Of a DNA stretch of 64,000 nucleotides, positions 42,733 through 53,600 are shown in pieces. Under the pieces are notes generated by a model. That model was not told the origin of the DNA and did not search any database. It worked only from the letters and a program-made list of their open reading frames with translations. The stretch is taken from the NCBI RefSeq assembly GCF_030445035.2, contig NC_080699.1:1178001-1242000 (forward strand), given 5' to 3'. Positions within the stretch are counted from its first letter, which is position 1; each line of letters begins with the position of its first letter. This DNA is from Dasypus novemcinctus (lineage: Eukaryota > Chordata > Mammalia > Cingulata > Dasypodidae). The position numbers and the translations under genes are program-made.

Positions 42733-42752
42733 AGCGCATCTGCAGGACTCAT
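42733..42752 (-). CDS. MRE11: MRE11 exon 2, coding part (start codon, codons 1-7)
   Basis: Minus-strand ATG at 42752-42750 followed by codons for MSPADAL, ending CT before donor GTAAGC from 42732. Exactly 20 coding bases, matching the human exon 2, and the phase joins exon 3. The third residue is P where human has T as I recall it. The 5' UTR part probably runs to an acceptor TTCTGACAG with the exon starting at 42821, but that border is a guess. Confidence 0.93.
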
Positions 42753-43240
42753 TCTTCCGTCCAGTCCAGCTCCTCTGGGACCTGGCTCCCTCTCCAAGCC
42801 CCGGCGGCCCTGGGATCAAATCTGTCAGAAGGCTCGCTCGATTCCAAATTCTCCTAGAACACCTTAAAACCAGGATTACATTACTGTGAAGCACGCTTTC
42901 TAGAGGCTGCGCGTTTCCGCGAGGGAAGAGCAGGAAGCAACACCCCCGGCACCGGAGCCTCCCGGCGCGGCCGCCCGCCCCTCGGGGGAGGCTTGCGAGA
43001 AGCAGGTGGAACTCGAGGGCAGCGGCGGCCGCAGGGCGCGTTCCCAGCCCCGGGCGCCGAAGCCCTCCGCGGGCCGAGCGGGCGCGGAAAGAGGCCGGAG
43101 AGCGCGGGCGGCCCCGAGGCGCGGCCCGCCCGGCCCCACGCCCCCGCCCCGCGCCCCCCGGAGCCCGCGCCCGCGCCCACGGCCGAGCCCGGGAACCAGG
43201 CGGCGGGCACCCCTCGCCGGCGCCCAGAGCCCGCTCTTAC

Positions 43241-43370
43241 CCGCGGAGCGCGCGGGGCTCGCGAGACGGCGGGAGACCGCGCGCGCCGCCGAGCACCCGC
43301 CCCCAGCCCCGGCTAGCGGGAGCGACGCGCCACTGCGCCTCTCGCGATACTTCATCGAGAACGTCAGCAG
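43241..43370 (-). other. MRE11: MRE11 exon 1 (non-coding), proposed
   Basis: The only strong minus-strand donor in the island is CGCGG|GTAAGA, with the exon ending at 43241. The 5' end is not visible and is placed loosely between the donor and the inverted CCAAT box at 43394. Confidence 0.6.
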
Positions 43371-43399
43371 GGGGCAAGGTCTCTTCAGCTCTCATTGGC

Positions 43400-43519
43400 T
43401 GCCGAGCGCAGGGAGGAGGCGGGGACAGTCGCGGTGAGGCCCCGCCCTCGCACCGGAGCCAATCGCGAGCCTCGGAGGCGCACCCCGGAAGCGAGGTGCG
43501 CGGCGGCGGCGCTCGCCAG
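43400..43519 (+). other. ANKRD49: ANKRD49 exon 1 (non-coding), proposed
   Basis: GCCAG|GTGGGT at 43520 is a strong plus-strand donor just inside the island. The transcription start is not determined; it could lie nearer the donor, after the CCAAT and ETS sites. Confidence 0.45.
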
Positions 43520-45905
43520 GTGGGTGGCTCTCCCCGCGCCGGCAGCCCCAAACCCCGGCTTCAGGAGCGGCGACCCGCCAGGCCCGACCGCGCCGGCCGC
43601 CCCGCGCTGCCCAAACCCCGCCTCAGGAGCGGGACACCCGGCAGCGCCCGCCGCGCAGGTCTGCCCGGCGAGTCCTGAACAGGCCGGGGCTGCTCCGGGA
43701 AGGCCGGGCGGCTCCCGGGCCCGTGGGGTAGCGGCTCCTCGGTCCCCTGGCGTCCCCTCGCCGAGGGGGGCGTCCGGGCCCCGGAGTGTGCAGGCCTTCC
43801 TCCCGTGCGGTCGCATCTGAGCCCGGGCACAGCACATGTGTATTGCTTTGTGCGGGGAGGACTGAAAAATGGTGCGGTAAAAAATAATGTGGACCCTCGG
43901 AATTCTCCTCCAGGCCACGCAAGGGCCCTGGATGTTGGGCGGGTGGTTTTAATCCGTCTTAACCTCGGGCACCGTCGTGTGGAGAATGGGGTTTGTAGCC
44001 CCGCCTGGCGCAGTTGTGTGTGAGGAGCTGGAATCAGTCAAATTGCTCTCAGTATAGAGTGTACTTTAAATTAAGAAACACACCCTATCCGTTCCTAGTG
44101 GAAAAGCACCGAGTTAGAATCTTGATATTCAAACACTGAGTCAGGGAGACGCACCTAGGTTTAACCTTCTAGTTGAAATCTACCAAGGAAAGTTTATATG
44201 TAATTTGTTTTATCTGGAGCTGTAAATTGAGAACTTTCAAGAAGTTTTTACAGAAAGGAGAGGTATATGGGGGGAGGGAAGGGAAGATAGCTGTGTAGTA
44301 ATTACAGATGATGTAATTAACAAGTGAACTTTAGATTATCCATATCTGTTGAGTGTTTAATGAATTGATGTGTGATCACTTTTGTGCTGTGAGGTTCATG
44401 GAATAGTTTGAGAATGGGGACTTCAAAAGAACTAAAAGAAAACCATAAAGCAGTTCCAATAGGGTCTCTCTGTAGACTCTGAAAAGCTGGACAAGACCTG
44501 AAAATGCTTTAGTACAGTCCCTACATTTTACACATGAAGTGACAGGTCCAGAGAATTCACTGCTCAGGAGTGACAGGTTTGAACTTGAGTTTACTGCTTT
44601 TGCCACTGGTAATGAAGTCTAATACACCTCAGGACTGTGTACTGTTAATCCTGTGAGGTGAGGTAGAAATGAGCGTCTTAGGGTCATAACTAAGGAACCG
44701 CTCAGAATCCACTCCAGGCAAAATCAAGTGATAGGGCTTTAATTAAATTCAATTTTACAAATATTCTTTAACTTATACATAAGTTAATATATATAATATA
44801 GTTAAATATGGTTCCTTTTCTGTAAGCCTGTAGTCTTTCAAGGGACTAAAACAAGAAAAAATAGTGGTAAAATAAAGACAATATGTAGCATGCACATACA
44901 CACAACACAGAGAGACCTAATTGGGAGGAACAGAAAAGAAAGCCTTGAAAGACTTAAGATTTCAACAAATACTGTTGGGAGCCTGAAGAAACAATCTCAG
45001 TGATGTATTTTAAAATACTCTCTTTTTTTGAGTTTCATGTAATGTGCTATTTAATGTGCTTTATACTCATATACTGGCTTATAAATTAATATGGCAGCCC
45101 AGCAGGATAACATTATAACTGGATTAATTGTGACCCCCCATACTTAGAGTATCTGGAAACAGCCCTAACATAGCACTTATCATGTTGTCTGTCAGTTAGC
45201 CCCAGTACATGGTCAGTTTAAGGTAAATATGGATTTTCTTTAGTGTTTTAATCCCCAGGCCCAGAAATTGCCACACACCAGGAATTTTATTGCTATTTGT
45301 TAAATGATGGGATTACAGCCAGAATTCATTTCAAAACAAGAGACAACTAAGAACTATAATTGTCTGTCAATGAATAGGACTACTTTTTAAAGCTGTGAAT
45401 TTTCCCAGGCCAGAAATTATTAAAATAGAGGTGCGGTCATTATTATAATAGAATGTTGTGGTAAAGGTATTTGTGTTGTTCATAAGAGACTGGAACAGGT
45501 GCCCTTGGAGGCTGCTCCATCTCTAAGAATCCCTGTCTTGAGGTAGATTTTAGGAATAGAAGTTTTTATTTGTGGTCATGTTATCTGTGCTGGTTTATGA
45601 AAATTTTGATTGTGCTGATCTTTACTGTATTATACTTTTTAAAACTTCAAGCATTCATCACTGTTACTATGATACAATAATACCTAAACCAATAGATTCA
45701 AAATAATGAAATTATAACCATCGACTTGGTAGAAAGAAGAAAAAGGGGCAAGGAGTGTGAAACCCTTAAAGATGATAAATAATGGAAACCTGCCACTTTC
45801 AGTGTTTAGCAGTCATAAGGAAAACAGAAGTTCAGACAGGGTTTATTGGCATGCTATCTATGCTCTTGACAAAGCCTCAATTACAATTTTTATGTTTGTT
45901 TTCAG
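43520..45905 (+). other. ANKRD49 intron 1
   Basis: GC-rich at first (to about 43850), then ordinary AT-rich sequence. A MIR-like piece lies near 44490-44610 (minus; ACATTTTACACATGAAGTGA). The acceptor is TTTGTTTTCAG ending at 45905. No gene. Confidence 0.6.
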
Positions 45906-46002
45906 ATCCTGAAGAATAAAATAAAGCAGACATAATTCATCTCTAGAAAGATCATTTATACCCTGGCACTTGAAATGCTTTGTATGTAGAATAGCAGCAA
46001 AT

Positions 46003-46260
46003 ATGGAAAGAGAGAAAGTAGATGATGATAAAAAAACAGATCCTGAGAATTCTCTGGACTTCTCTGAACACTTTAACCAACTTGAATTGTTGGAAACACA
46101 TGGACACCTCATTCCCACTGGCACCCAAAGTCTCTGGGTAGGCAATTCTGATGAAGACGAGGAGCAAGATGAAAAAACTGAAGAGTGGTATCAACTGCAA
46201 GAAAAGAAAATGGAAAAAGATCCGAACAAATTGCTTCTTTGGGCTGCTGAAAAAAATCGG
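46003..46260 (+). CDS. ANKRD49: ANKRD49 coding exon 2 (codons 1-86)
   Basis: 258 bp; the exon itself begins at 45906 after TTTTCAG, and its donor CGG|GTAAAG is at 46261. The ATG at 46003 opens MEREKVDDDKKTDPENSLDF and then SEHFNQLELLETHGHLIPTG, an acidic DEDEEQDEK run and the beginning of the first ankyrin repeat (LLLWAAEKNR). This start is chosen because the preceding in-frame codons contain no ATG and because it gives the 239-residue length of the family. Codons are AT-rich at third positions, unlike exon 3. Confidence 0.95.
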
Positions 46261-47965
46261 GTAAAGAGAAAATCATAATAGAGTTGCAAAAACATTGGGT
46301 TTGGAGCTGCAAGGCCTGCCCTCCACTTCAGTTTGGTCTGTAACTTTGCACAAATCCTAGCATTTCTGAACCTTATTTCTGTAAAAGTGGACATCATAGT
46401 ACCTGTTTGTACAGGGTTGTAAGGGTCAAATGAGACAGTTTTCATGAAAGCATATATTGTGCTACAAGTGCCATATTGGGTATTAGATATTTGGGGATGT
46501 AAGGCCAATTACTTAAAAAGATAGCAAGTAGTCTTCTGTTTTTAAGTCATATATATCACATCATTAGAGTCACCCTAAAGACAAGTGTCATTTAGGATAC
46601 TGAGTGTGGGAATTAACATTTAATACCAACTCTACCCGGTGCCTTACTCCTTCAGTTTAATTCCCCCAAAAAATAGAAATTATTCTTCCCTTTCAAGACA
46701 TTGAGATTCAGGAATATTAATTTTCCCAGAGTCATCAAAATAGAGTTAACATTGAAAGTCTATTCTTCCCACTTGACCACTTATATTACTATTTCAGTTT
46801 ATTAGGTTCTCTCATGTCTGTTAGTTAATGGTAATAGGTACCAAGTACTTGCATTTTTGGATAACTTTTTAATGCAAGAGGATCCCAAAGTCCACAATGG
46901 GCCACAGACCAAACTGAACATGATTACCTGAAAGCATGTCTCTAAGGTTCTAGTTAAAAGGATTGAGCTCTTAATCCTTAGGTTTCCTCATTACCACTTC
47001 ATTCTTCTGAAGAAAGTTTTATTTTTTATTTAAGTTGTATCTACTGTGTATGTTGGTGTTGATAAAACCTTTTTATGCAGTTGAGGATCTCACAGCTTTA
47101 TTGTTGTATTAGCCAAAGGGGTGCTGATGTGAAATACCAGAACTCTGTTGGCTTTTATAAAGGGTATTTATTTGGAGTAGAAGCTTATAGTCACAAGGCC
47201 CTAAAGAGTCCAACTCAAGGTATGGTAAGAGGTACTTTGTCACCCTAAGTCATTGGCCTTGTGTTGAAGCAAGATGGCAGGCAATGTCCGTGAGGTGAGA
47301 GTTCAGCCCGCCTCCTTCCTCCTATGGCTCCGTGGTCCCAGCTTCGTCTGATCTCAGCTGTAGGCTGGTATAAGGCTTATCTCTGTCCCCAGGGCTTGTT
47401 TCTTTCTGGGTTCAGCTGCTCTGCTCTCTTCATAAGGTCAGCTGTAGACTATCAGGCTCATCTCTCTTCCGGGGGCCTCTGCCATGTAATGAGCTGTCTC
47501 TTCCTCTGTGCTCTTCTCTTTGTATCTGCTTTGTGCATCTACTTCCCTGTGAGCATCTGTTCTGTCAGCCCAAGGGGCTGAGTTGCACTCGAATGATGTG
47601 GTCAAATCAAAGTCCTAATTTTAATGTAATTTACTCAGCTGTCTCAGCTGAATCTAATGCAATCAAAGGGTCATCACACCCAGAGGAACAGAGCAGTTTA
47701 CAAACAATCTCTCTTTTTGGAATTCATAAACAATCTCAAACTGCCCCAATCATGAATCGGGCACATCCCATCTAAGGGATGGGAAGGGAGCTGCTCCCCA
47801 AGGAGGTGGAGAGGGAGAGCTTGAGGGCACAGCAGAAGCAAGGGAGATGTTCTGATTGGCTGACAAGTCTCCAGTTTCTGTGGGGAGCTTATAAAGGGGG
47901 GGGCAGCGGCACACCGGGTCATATGGCACGTGGCAGGCTTCTTAAAGCTCTCTTGTCCATCTCAG
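46261..47965 (+). other. ANKRD49 intron 2
   Basis: 1705 bp. MIR copies at about 46300-46460 (plus; CCTTATTTCTGTAAAAGTGG, GTACAGGGTTGTAAGGGTCA) and 46600-46790 (minus). A MaLR-like LTR occupies 47108-47750. The acceptor is CTTGTCCATCTCAG, ending at 47965. Confidence 0.75.
47108..47750 (-). repeat. MaLR-like LTR, family F3, copy 1
   Basis: It begins TTGTTGTATTAGCCAAAGGG and GTGCTGATGTGAAATACCAG, with CTTTTATAAAGGGTATTTAT, as at 52123; it ends near TTTGGAATTCATAAACAATC. The reverse complement ends like a MaLR LTR (..GGTATTTCACATCAGCACC). It lies about 215 bp before the ANKRD49 exon 3 acceptor. Confidence 0.6.
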
Positions 47966-48427
47966 CTTGCTACGGTGCGCAGACTTCTCTCTGCAAGGGC
48001 CGCTCACGTGAACGCTAGGGACGAGGACGAGTACACCCCTCTCCATCGAGCGGCCTACAGCGGACACCTGGGGGTTGTCCGTGAGCTGGTTGCGCGAGGG
48101 GCCGATGTCCACGCAGTGACCGTCGACGGCTGGACACCCCTGCACAGCGCTTGCAAGTGGAATAATGCCAGAGTGGCTTCTTTCCTGCTTCAGCACGACG
48201 CGGACATCAACGCCCAGACACAAGGCCGCTTGACCCCCTTGCACCTGGCTGCCGGGAACAGCGAGGGCAGGGAGACCCTGGAGCTCCTCCTGATGAACCG
48301 TTACCTCCGGCCAGGGCTGAGGAACAGCCTGGAAGAGACCGCGCGCGACATCGCCAGGAGAACCAGTAGCTACCACTACCTCTTCGAAATTGTGGAAGGC
48401 TGCACAAATTCTTTGCCTCCATGTTAA
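47966..48427 (+). CDS. ANKRD49: ANKRD49 coding exon 3 (codons 87-239, stop)
   Basis: 462 bp including TAA at 48425-48427. Together with exon 2 it gives 239 residues, the usual length of ANKRD49, a small nuclear ankyrin-repeat protein studied mainly in germ cells and autophagy. Ankyrin signatures are clear: DEYTPLHRAAYSGHLGVV, DGWTPLHSACKWNNARVA and LTPLHLAAG. Compared with human as I recall it there are roughly 25 changes in 153 residues, many K/Q to R, I to V, T to A, and third positions are strongly G/C. The C-terminus is CTNSLPPC. The frame is intact, so it looks functional but fast-changing. Confidence 0.95.
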   Translation, partial: LATVRRLLSARAAHVNARDEDEYTPLHRAAYSGHLGVVRELVARGADVHAVTVDGWTPLHSACKWNNARVASFLLQHDADINAQTQGRLTPLHLAAGNSEGRETLELLLMNRYLRPGLRNSLEETARDIARRTSSYHYLFEIVEGCTNSLPPC

Positions 48428-48830
48428 CCTTCTAGTAATTTTCATAAGTTTCCAAGAACCAGTGCCTCCTCTGTGTGAGATGTAAACTGTTCCAGCGATA
48501 CACAGTTGACATCACAAGTCTTACTACCACAGTTCAGTGGCATGGCCTTCCAGGTGGACTGCCTGCCCTGAGGTCCGCTCCCTTGAAAGCTGTTTGGCTC
48601 CATCTCTAATGATTTGTGGTGTTGGTGACTTCTTATTTTAAATAGCCTATACTTAAAAACACAACACAGGTTGTACAGAAAATGAAAGATATTTTTGGTG
48701 CTGATCCAAGAGAAATGTATTTTAAATATCCCACATCTTGGATCTTTGCTTAGTATTTAGTATATTGACATGTATTTTTATACTTGTGCTAAATCTTTAT
48801 TAAATTCACCTTTTGTGAACTCTCCATTTT
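48428..48830 (+). terminator. ANKRD49: ANKRD49 3' UTR with a candidate poly(A) signal
   Basis: ATTAAA at 48799-48804, followed by the GT-rich CTTTTGTGAAC, is the first plausible polyadenylation signal after the stop. An AATAAA at about 49367 is an alternative. Not decidable without transcripts. Confidence 0.4.
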
Positions 48831-51130
48831 TTTCCAGGTGAGGCAACTCAGAATTTAAAAGTCTTAAGTACACTGGTGCAGTTCAGCTGCCTTTTCTACA
48901 TTAGCAGAGCCAGACGCTTCTATTTTAAACCAGAGGGACTAACTTCTTAGGAACTTGGATGACTTGATATGCTGAAAGAACACCCTGTCTCTCGGAGTAT
49001 TTTCAGAAAAGCATTCGCAGGTGTGTAACCCACAAGCGTGGAGCACTGCCTGCGGATGGCCCTGCCGCACCTGGTCACCGGTACGAGTCTCCCCCGCAGA
49101 GTCAGTGGGACCTTGTCCGCGGGCCGTTAGGAATCTGCTGCCCGGCTGGACACCTGTGACTGGTTTGGGCCCCGCCATCGAGCGCACAGGCTATGTTGAG
49201 TTTCCAAGGCCTCCTTTTATCAAGATGGTGCACGGGCTAGGTGGCCAGGGGAGAGGAATTCTAAGAGTGAGGGGATGATACCAGATTGGGGCTGGGGCTG
49301 CAAAGGTGAGACACATTTTTAAAAGCCATAGTGTGGATAGTGACAAAAAAGCATAAATATTCAAGAAAAATAAAGTGACAGTTTTGAAAAACAACAAAAA
49401 GATGTGCATTCTTTTTTACCTATTTATATTTTCCTTGGATCCATAATGTATGTGTTCATCCAGCCTACATTTATTCTCTACTCTTGTCTCTCCAGCAGTA
49501 GTTTCCCTTGACTGCTTAGCCCCTCTGTGACTATTCCCAAAGCTTTTTTCTAACCTCTAACCCCAGGAAGGGAGCTAAACCCGTTAAAATTTTCCTCAGT
49601 TATATATTTTAATGTCCACCAAGGTTATTCTCAAGCTAGCCCATGTGGGCCAATCACCCTAGACCAAGTAATCATGTTATTTAATCAAATACATGTGGCA
49701 GGTTTTTGGTTAGAAAGAAATAGTGTCGAACACTGTGATAAGCAGCCTTAAGAACTGAGAAAGTGTCACCCTGACTTGGTGTAAGAGAGACCTTGGTTTC
49801 AGAGTATCAGTGTTTCTGATGCAGGGGGTAGGCAGAAAGTAAGAGGTTGCTTCCTGCGTTTTTGTTTTTGTTTTTGTACTGGGTTGAACCCAGGGCTACG
49901 CCTGCCCCCTGCTTTCTGTTTGAACTGGCCCAGATTATTGATGGACGCAGAACCCAGCTGTTCCAGTGAATGGCCGGACGAGGCTGCCCTTACTCAGGAA
50001 CGGGCTGCACCCGTGATTTCACACCAACTTTCTGCTCACGTATTGGGCCAAAGAGTCTGTTTCTGAGAAGGAGCTGCAGCAGGGTGACTCCTGTGTTTTC
50101 AGCCTTCAGCGCTCACCCAGGAAAGTCGAAGTATGCCTGAGGAACATCTTACACCGTTTTGACTGTTACTTTCCTGTACATTCAAGTTTGCTTTAAGAAC
50201 GCTAAATAGCTCCATTTCCATACAAAATGTTCTCCTAAATTTGGGGAGTTTATTCAAAGGTTTTTTTAAAAACAAAATACTTTCATAACCAGGGGTTTGG
50301 CTTTTATTAACTGTTTGAGGAAGGGGTGACTTTGTCATCTCTAAGGGCCACGTCGCCTCACTTCTCTAGGAGATCCTGGCCTTCACCTGCCGCAGTGACG
50401 GGGTGCGCGAGCTTCACCTGAAATCCAGAAAAACAGTGTTCTTGTGGGGACATGTTGGTGCGGGTGTAATGTATTTGTGAAATAATACACAGTGTAGTGT
50501 GGACTTGGTAAAGGGTCTGTGGTTTCCACCTGGCTGGTAAAAGGGGTCCGGGGAACCAAAAGGAGAAGAGCCCCTGGTTTGGAGCGACTCTTCATGCTAC
50601 AGGTGAACATTCGTTCACTCATCTCTCCACCGGCATCCACATGGCCTGCCCCACTGGGCTAGGGCACAGGAGGCTCAGGGAGGGTCACCTGCTCGGAGGC
50701 TTTTCTGTCCCATTCCACATGAAACGTGATTCAGCCCTCGATTCCCGATCAGCACGCACACCAGATTCACCTGCAATGTTCTAGGGTCTTGGAGCTACTT
50801 GGTCCTGGGGGTAGAATACGACCGCCCGGCTCACTGGTTGTGCCTCTTGCAAGTGGTTTATCACAAGATGCCCAGGGCCTCTGAGAGATGACCAGATGAC
50901 CGTTCAACTCATGCAGCATGAAGTGCTCTCTCCAAAGAGAATTTAAGATCCATTTTTGCTACGTTCAAAAAAGTAAGCTAAATATGATTTACAAAAATGA
51001 TGGGGGTGGAGGAAAAAAAACAAAACAGAAAGCTAAGGAGAGTGTCTAGCCTGCTAGGTTTAAATCCCTGGTGCTTTTCCTTTGAAAGTCCAAAGTTTTC
51101 AGTCCCAGGAATTCCAGTAGAAATTGTCTA
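48831..51130. other. Intergenic, mostly unassigned
   Basis: GC-rich patches at 49020-49280 and 50340-50880 have open frames without family resemblance. No convincing exon, RNA gene or well-preserved repeat is visible. Confidence 0.45.
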
Positions 51131-51132
51131 GA

Positions 51133-51425
51133 TTAGTGCTGACCAAGAGAAATATAATATGAGCCACACAATATATTTTAAATTTGTTCTAGTAGTCACA
51201 TTAAAGAACAGGTAAAATTAATTCCAATAATATATATTAAACCCAATATATCCAAAATATTAGTTCAACATGTGATAAACAGAACTTTATTGAGTTGTTT
51301 TACATTTTTTTAAAGCTAAGTTTTCAAAATATAGTATTTCACAGTATATCTCAACTCAGACAAGCTTCAAGTTCTTTGCAGCCACCTATGGCTAATGGCT
51401 TTTGTATTGACCAGCACATGTCTAT
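51133..51425. mobile_element. Non-autonomous hAT-type DNA transposon
   Basis: Ends AGTGCTGACCAAGAGAAATA and GTATTGACCAGCAC form imperfect terminal inverted repeats. Internal blocks match 26465-26790. TGTCTAGA before and TGTCTATG after would be an 8-bp target duplication with two mismatches, the hAT length. Confidence 0.7.
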
Positions 51426-51439
51426 GTTCTCCTAGACAA

Positions 51440-52045
51440 GGAAAACAGGAAGAGCATAAACTTCTGATCAGACAAACCTGGGTCTCAAATCCGATCACCA
51501 TGTAAGTGTGCCTCGGCACGTAACTTAACCTCATCTGTGAAGCGGGGATAAGATTACTGTGTTGCAGCTGTCCACTGAGAAATACAGACTGAGCTGCAAG
51601 GCAACAAAAGCATTTATTTGGGGTCTTAGAATTGCACAGATTCAGGTAGCAACCCAAATGGCATCCCATCTTGGACCTTAAATCAAGGTTTTTAAAGGAG
51701 AAAAGATTATATAAGTTGTTCGTAAGGACATATGAGTGGTGGCTATTTGGGGCTTTTCAAATGTCCTTCATGTTGGTTTACTGATTCCCTTGTGCTGTGG
51801 TTAGTGCATGGCATCCAGCTGTCCTCAGAGACATGGGCGTTTAGGTTTGGCACACTTGGGCACTTTGCAGTATCGGCGAAGGTGACAGTAAGAGGAACTC
51901 CCAAACATCTCCTGACTCCATTTTAAACTATTAGCCGTGATAACTCCATTGTGCTTTATCTCTTTTTTCACAGTGTTGTAAGGAATAAGTGAGATATGAT
52001 GTAGGTAAGGTACCCATTACATAGTGGGGCTCTAAAAAACGGGAT
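51440..52045 (+). repeat. MIR SINE split by an LTR
   Basis: CTTCTGATCAGACAAACCTG, GGGTCTCAAATCCGATCACC and AACCTCATCTGTGAAGCGGG run up to 51562; GTGTTGTAAGGAATAAGTGA and ACCCATTACATAGTGGGG resume from 51973. Removing 51563-51976 restores the MIR order. Confidence 0.85.
51563..51972. mobile_element. Solo LTR inserted in a MIR, GTGT target duplication
   Basis: 410 bp from TGCAGCTGTCCACTGAG to CTTTTTTCACA (TG..CA). GTGT at 51559-51562 and 51973-51976 is a 4-bp duplication, pointing to a class I retrovirus. Its sequence does not resemble the LTRs at 13860 and 20092. Orientation is not certain. Confidence 0.75.
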
Positions 52046-52122
52046 GGAGTGGTTCCTCTCCCCATCGTTTCAAGCAGAATTAACTTTCCTGTTTCAGATA
52101 CTTGTATTCTTGAGGATACAAG

Positions 52123-52673
52123 TGTATTAATCAGCCAAAAGGGTGCTGATGCAAAATACCAGAAAATGGTTGGTTTTTATAAAGGGTATTTATTTGGGGT
52201 AGGAGCTTACAGATACCAGGCCATAAAGCATCAGTTACTTCCCTCAGAGCTTACAGATACCAGACCATAAAACATGTTACTTACCAAAGTCTATTTTCAT
52301 GAGTTGGAACAAGGTGGCTGCCAGCGGCTGCAAGGGTTCAGGCTTCCTGGGTTCCTCTCTTCCAGGGTCTTGCTTCTTCCTGGGCTCAGGGTTCCTCTCT
52401 TCCCAGGGCTTGCTTCTCTTTCCTCTGTGAACTTACTTCCCAGGGCTACAGCTTAAGGCTTCAGCATCAAACTCCAACATCAAAACTTCAACATCAAAAA
52501 CCCTCGCATCAAAAGCTCCAACTCTGTCCTCTGCCATGCCTTTTATCTGTGAGTCCCCAAGGGGTGGGGACTCGAAGCCCTAATCATAACTCAATCATGC
52601 CCAGGTACAGACCAGATTACAAACATAATCCAGTATCTATTTTTGGAATTCATAACCATATCAAACTGCTACA
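52123..52673 (-). repeat. MaLR-like LTR, family F3, copy 2
   Basis: 551 bp. The minus strand runs TGTAGCAGTTTGATATGG to TGGCTGATTAATACA, the TG..CA borders and the word order of MaLR LTRs. Copies at 47108 and 63300 belong to the same family. No target duplication recognised. Confidence 0.65.
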
Positions 52674-53089
52674 CCATGTGTAGCTCTTCCTTTATATTCC
52701 TGTAGTTCTTTCTCATGACTTGGCAGTAGAATATGCAGCACAGAACTTCTTTCAAGAATTTAAGCACGTCCCTCCTGGAAAAAAATTCCTGCCTCATTTT
52801 CAAAGGTCTCACTCCTATAGAAGGAAAAAACTCAAGGAAAAAGCAAATTAATGTAAAGGCATTTCAGCAAATAATTACAAGTCCTGGAAAGAAATGAGAC
52901 TCAAAGAGAAAATGTGTTTCCAGAGTGGATCTATGACCTTGAAACTAAAAATGCCTTATCTCTTATTCTAAGTTGAGCTGCTTCTGGAAGGCAAATGAGT
53001 TGCTCTTTCAATTCATATCTATTTTCCCCTTCCAGGATGGGTTCTTTTTTTTTTTTTTTTTCTCAATTTCCTTTATTTATGCTCTGATC
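52674..53089. other. Intergenic, nothing recognised
   Basis: AT-rich sequence with a T-run at 53046-53061 that may be the poly-A tail of a minus-strand element. Confidence 0.4.
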
Positions 53090-53600
53090 TCTATTATTTC
53101 TTTTTTTTTATATTGACTTTTTTTGTCTTTTTTAAAATATTACATTAAAAAAATATGAGGTCCCCATATATCCCCCCATCCCCCTCCCCCCAGTCCTCCC
53201 CCCATAACAACAATCTCCTCCATCATCATGAGACATTCATTGCATTTGGTGAATACATCGCTGAGCACCTCATGGTAGGTGGTCCACACCATAGCCCACA
53301 CTCTCCCACATTCCACCCAGTGGGCCATGAGAGGACATACAATGTCCGGAAACTGTCCCTCCAGCACCACCCAGGACAACTGCAACCCCTGAAAATGCCC
53401 CCACATCACATCTCTTCCTCCCACTCCCTACCCCCAGCAGCCACCATGGCCACTTTCTCCACACCAATGCCACATTTTCTTCGATTACTAATCACAATAG
53501 TTCATGAATAGAATATCAGTAAGTCCACTCTAATCCATACTCTATTCCTCCATTCTGTGAACCTTGGAATGGTTGTGTCCACTCCACATCTATGGAATAA
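53090..53600 (-). repeat. Unassigned repeat, family F1, copy 2
   Basis: Reverse complement of the 30181 copy: CCATGGCCACTTTCTCCACA, CCAATGCCACATTTTCTTCG, CATGAATAGAATATCAGTAA, ending at the A/T-rich tail near 53090. Frames in both copies are broken at different places. Confidence 0.85.

Larger units (their letters stand above)
42900..43850. promoter_or_regulatory. CpG island with bidirectional MRE11/ANKRD49 promoter
   Basis: Dense CpG over about 0.95 kb between the two gene starts. Between the opposed first exons are ATTGG (43394-43398) and CCAAT (43459-43463), i.e. one CCAAT box facing each way; GC boxes GGCGGGG (43418-43424) and CCCCGCCC (43440-43447); an ETS-type CCGGAAG (43485-43491); and CGCG elements TCTCGCGA (43340-43347) and CTCGCGAG (43258-43265). 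No TATA box is seen. This pattern is typical of shared housekeeping promoters. Confidence 0.85.

Noticed and set aside
42900-43920. Many open frames across the promoter
   Set aside because: CpG-island composition effect; translations are A/R/P/G-rich in every frame.
45970-46002. Extended N-terminus for ANKRD49
   Set aside because: The in-frame extension begins with TTG, not ATG; the ATG at 46003 gives the family length.
47779-48018. Alternative upstream start for ANKRD49 exon 3
   Set aside because: The frame differs from the ankyrin frame, and the intron acceptor at 47965 with matching phase from exon 2 explains the gene.
49860-49915. Antisense DAS SINE fragment
   Set aside because: Only one short block (GGGTTGAACCCAGGGCTACG) fits; too little to annotate.
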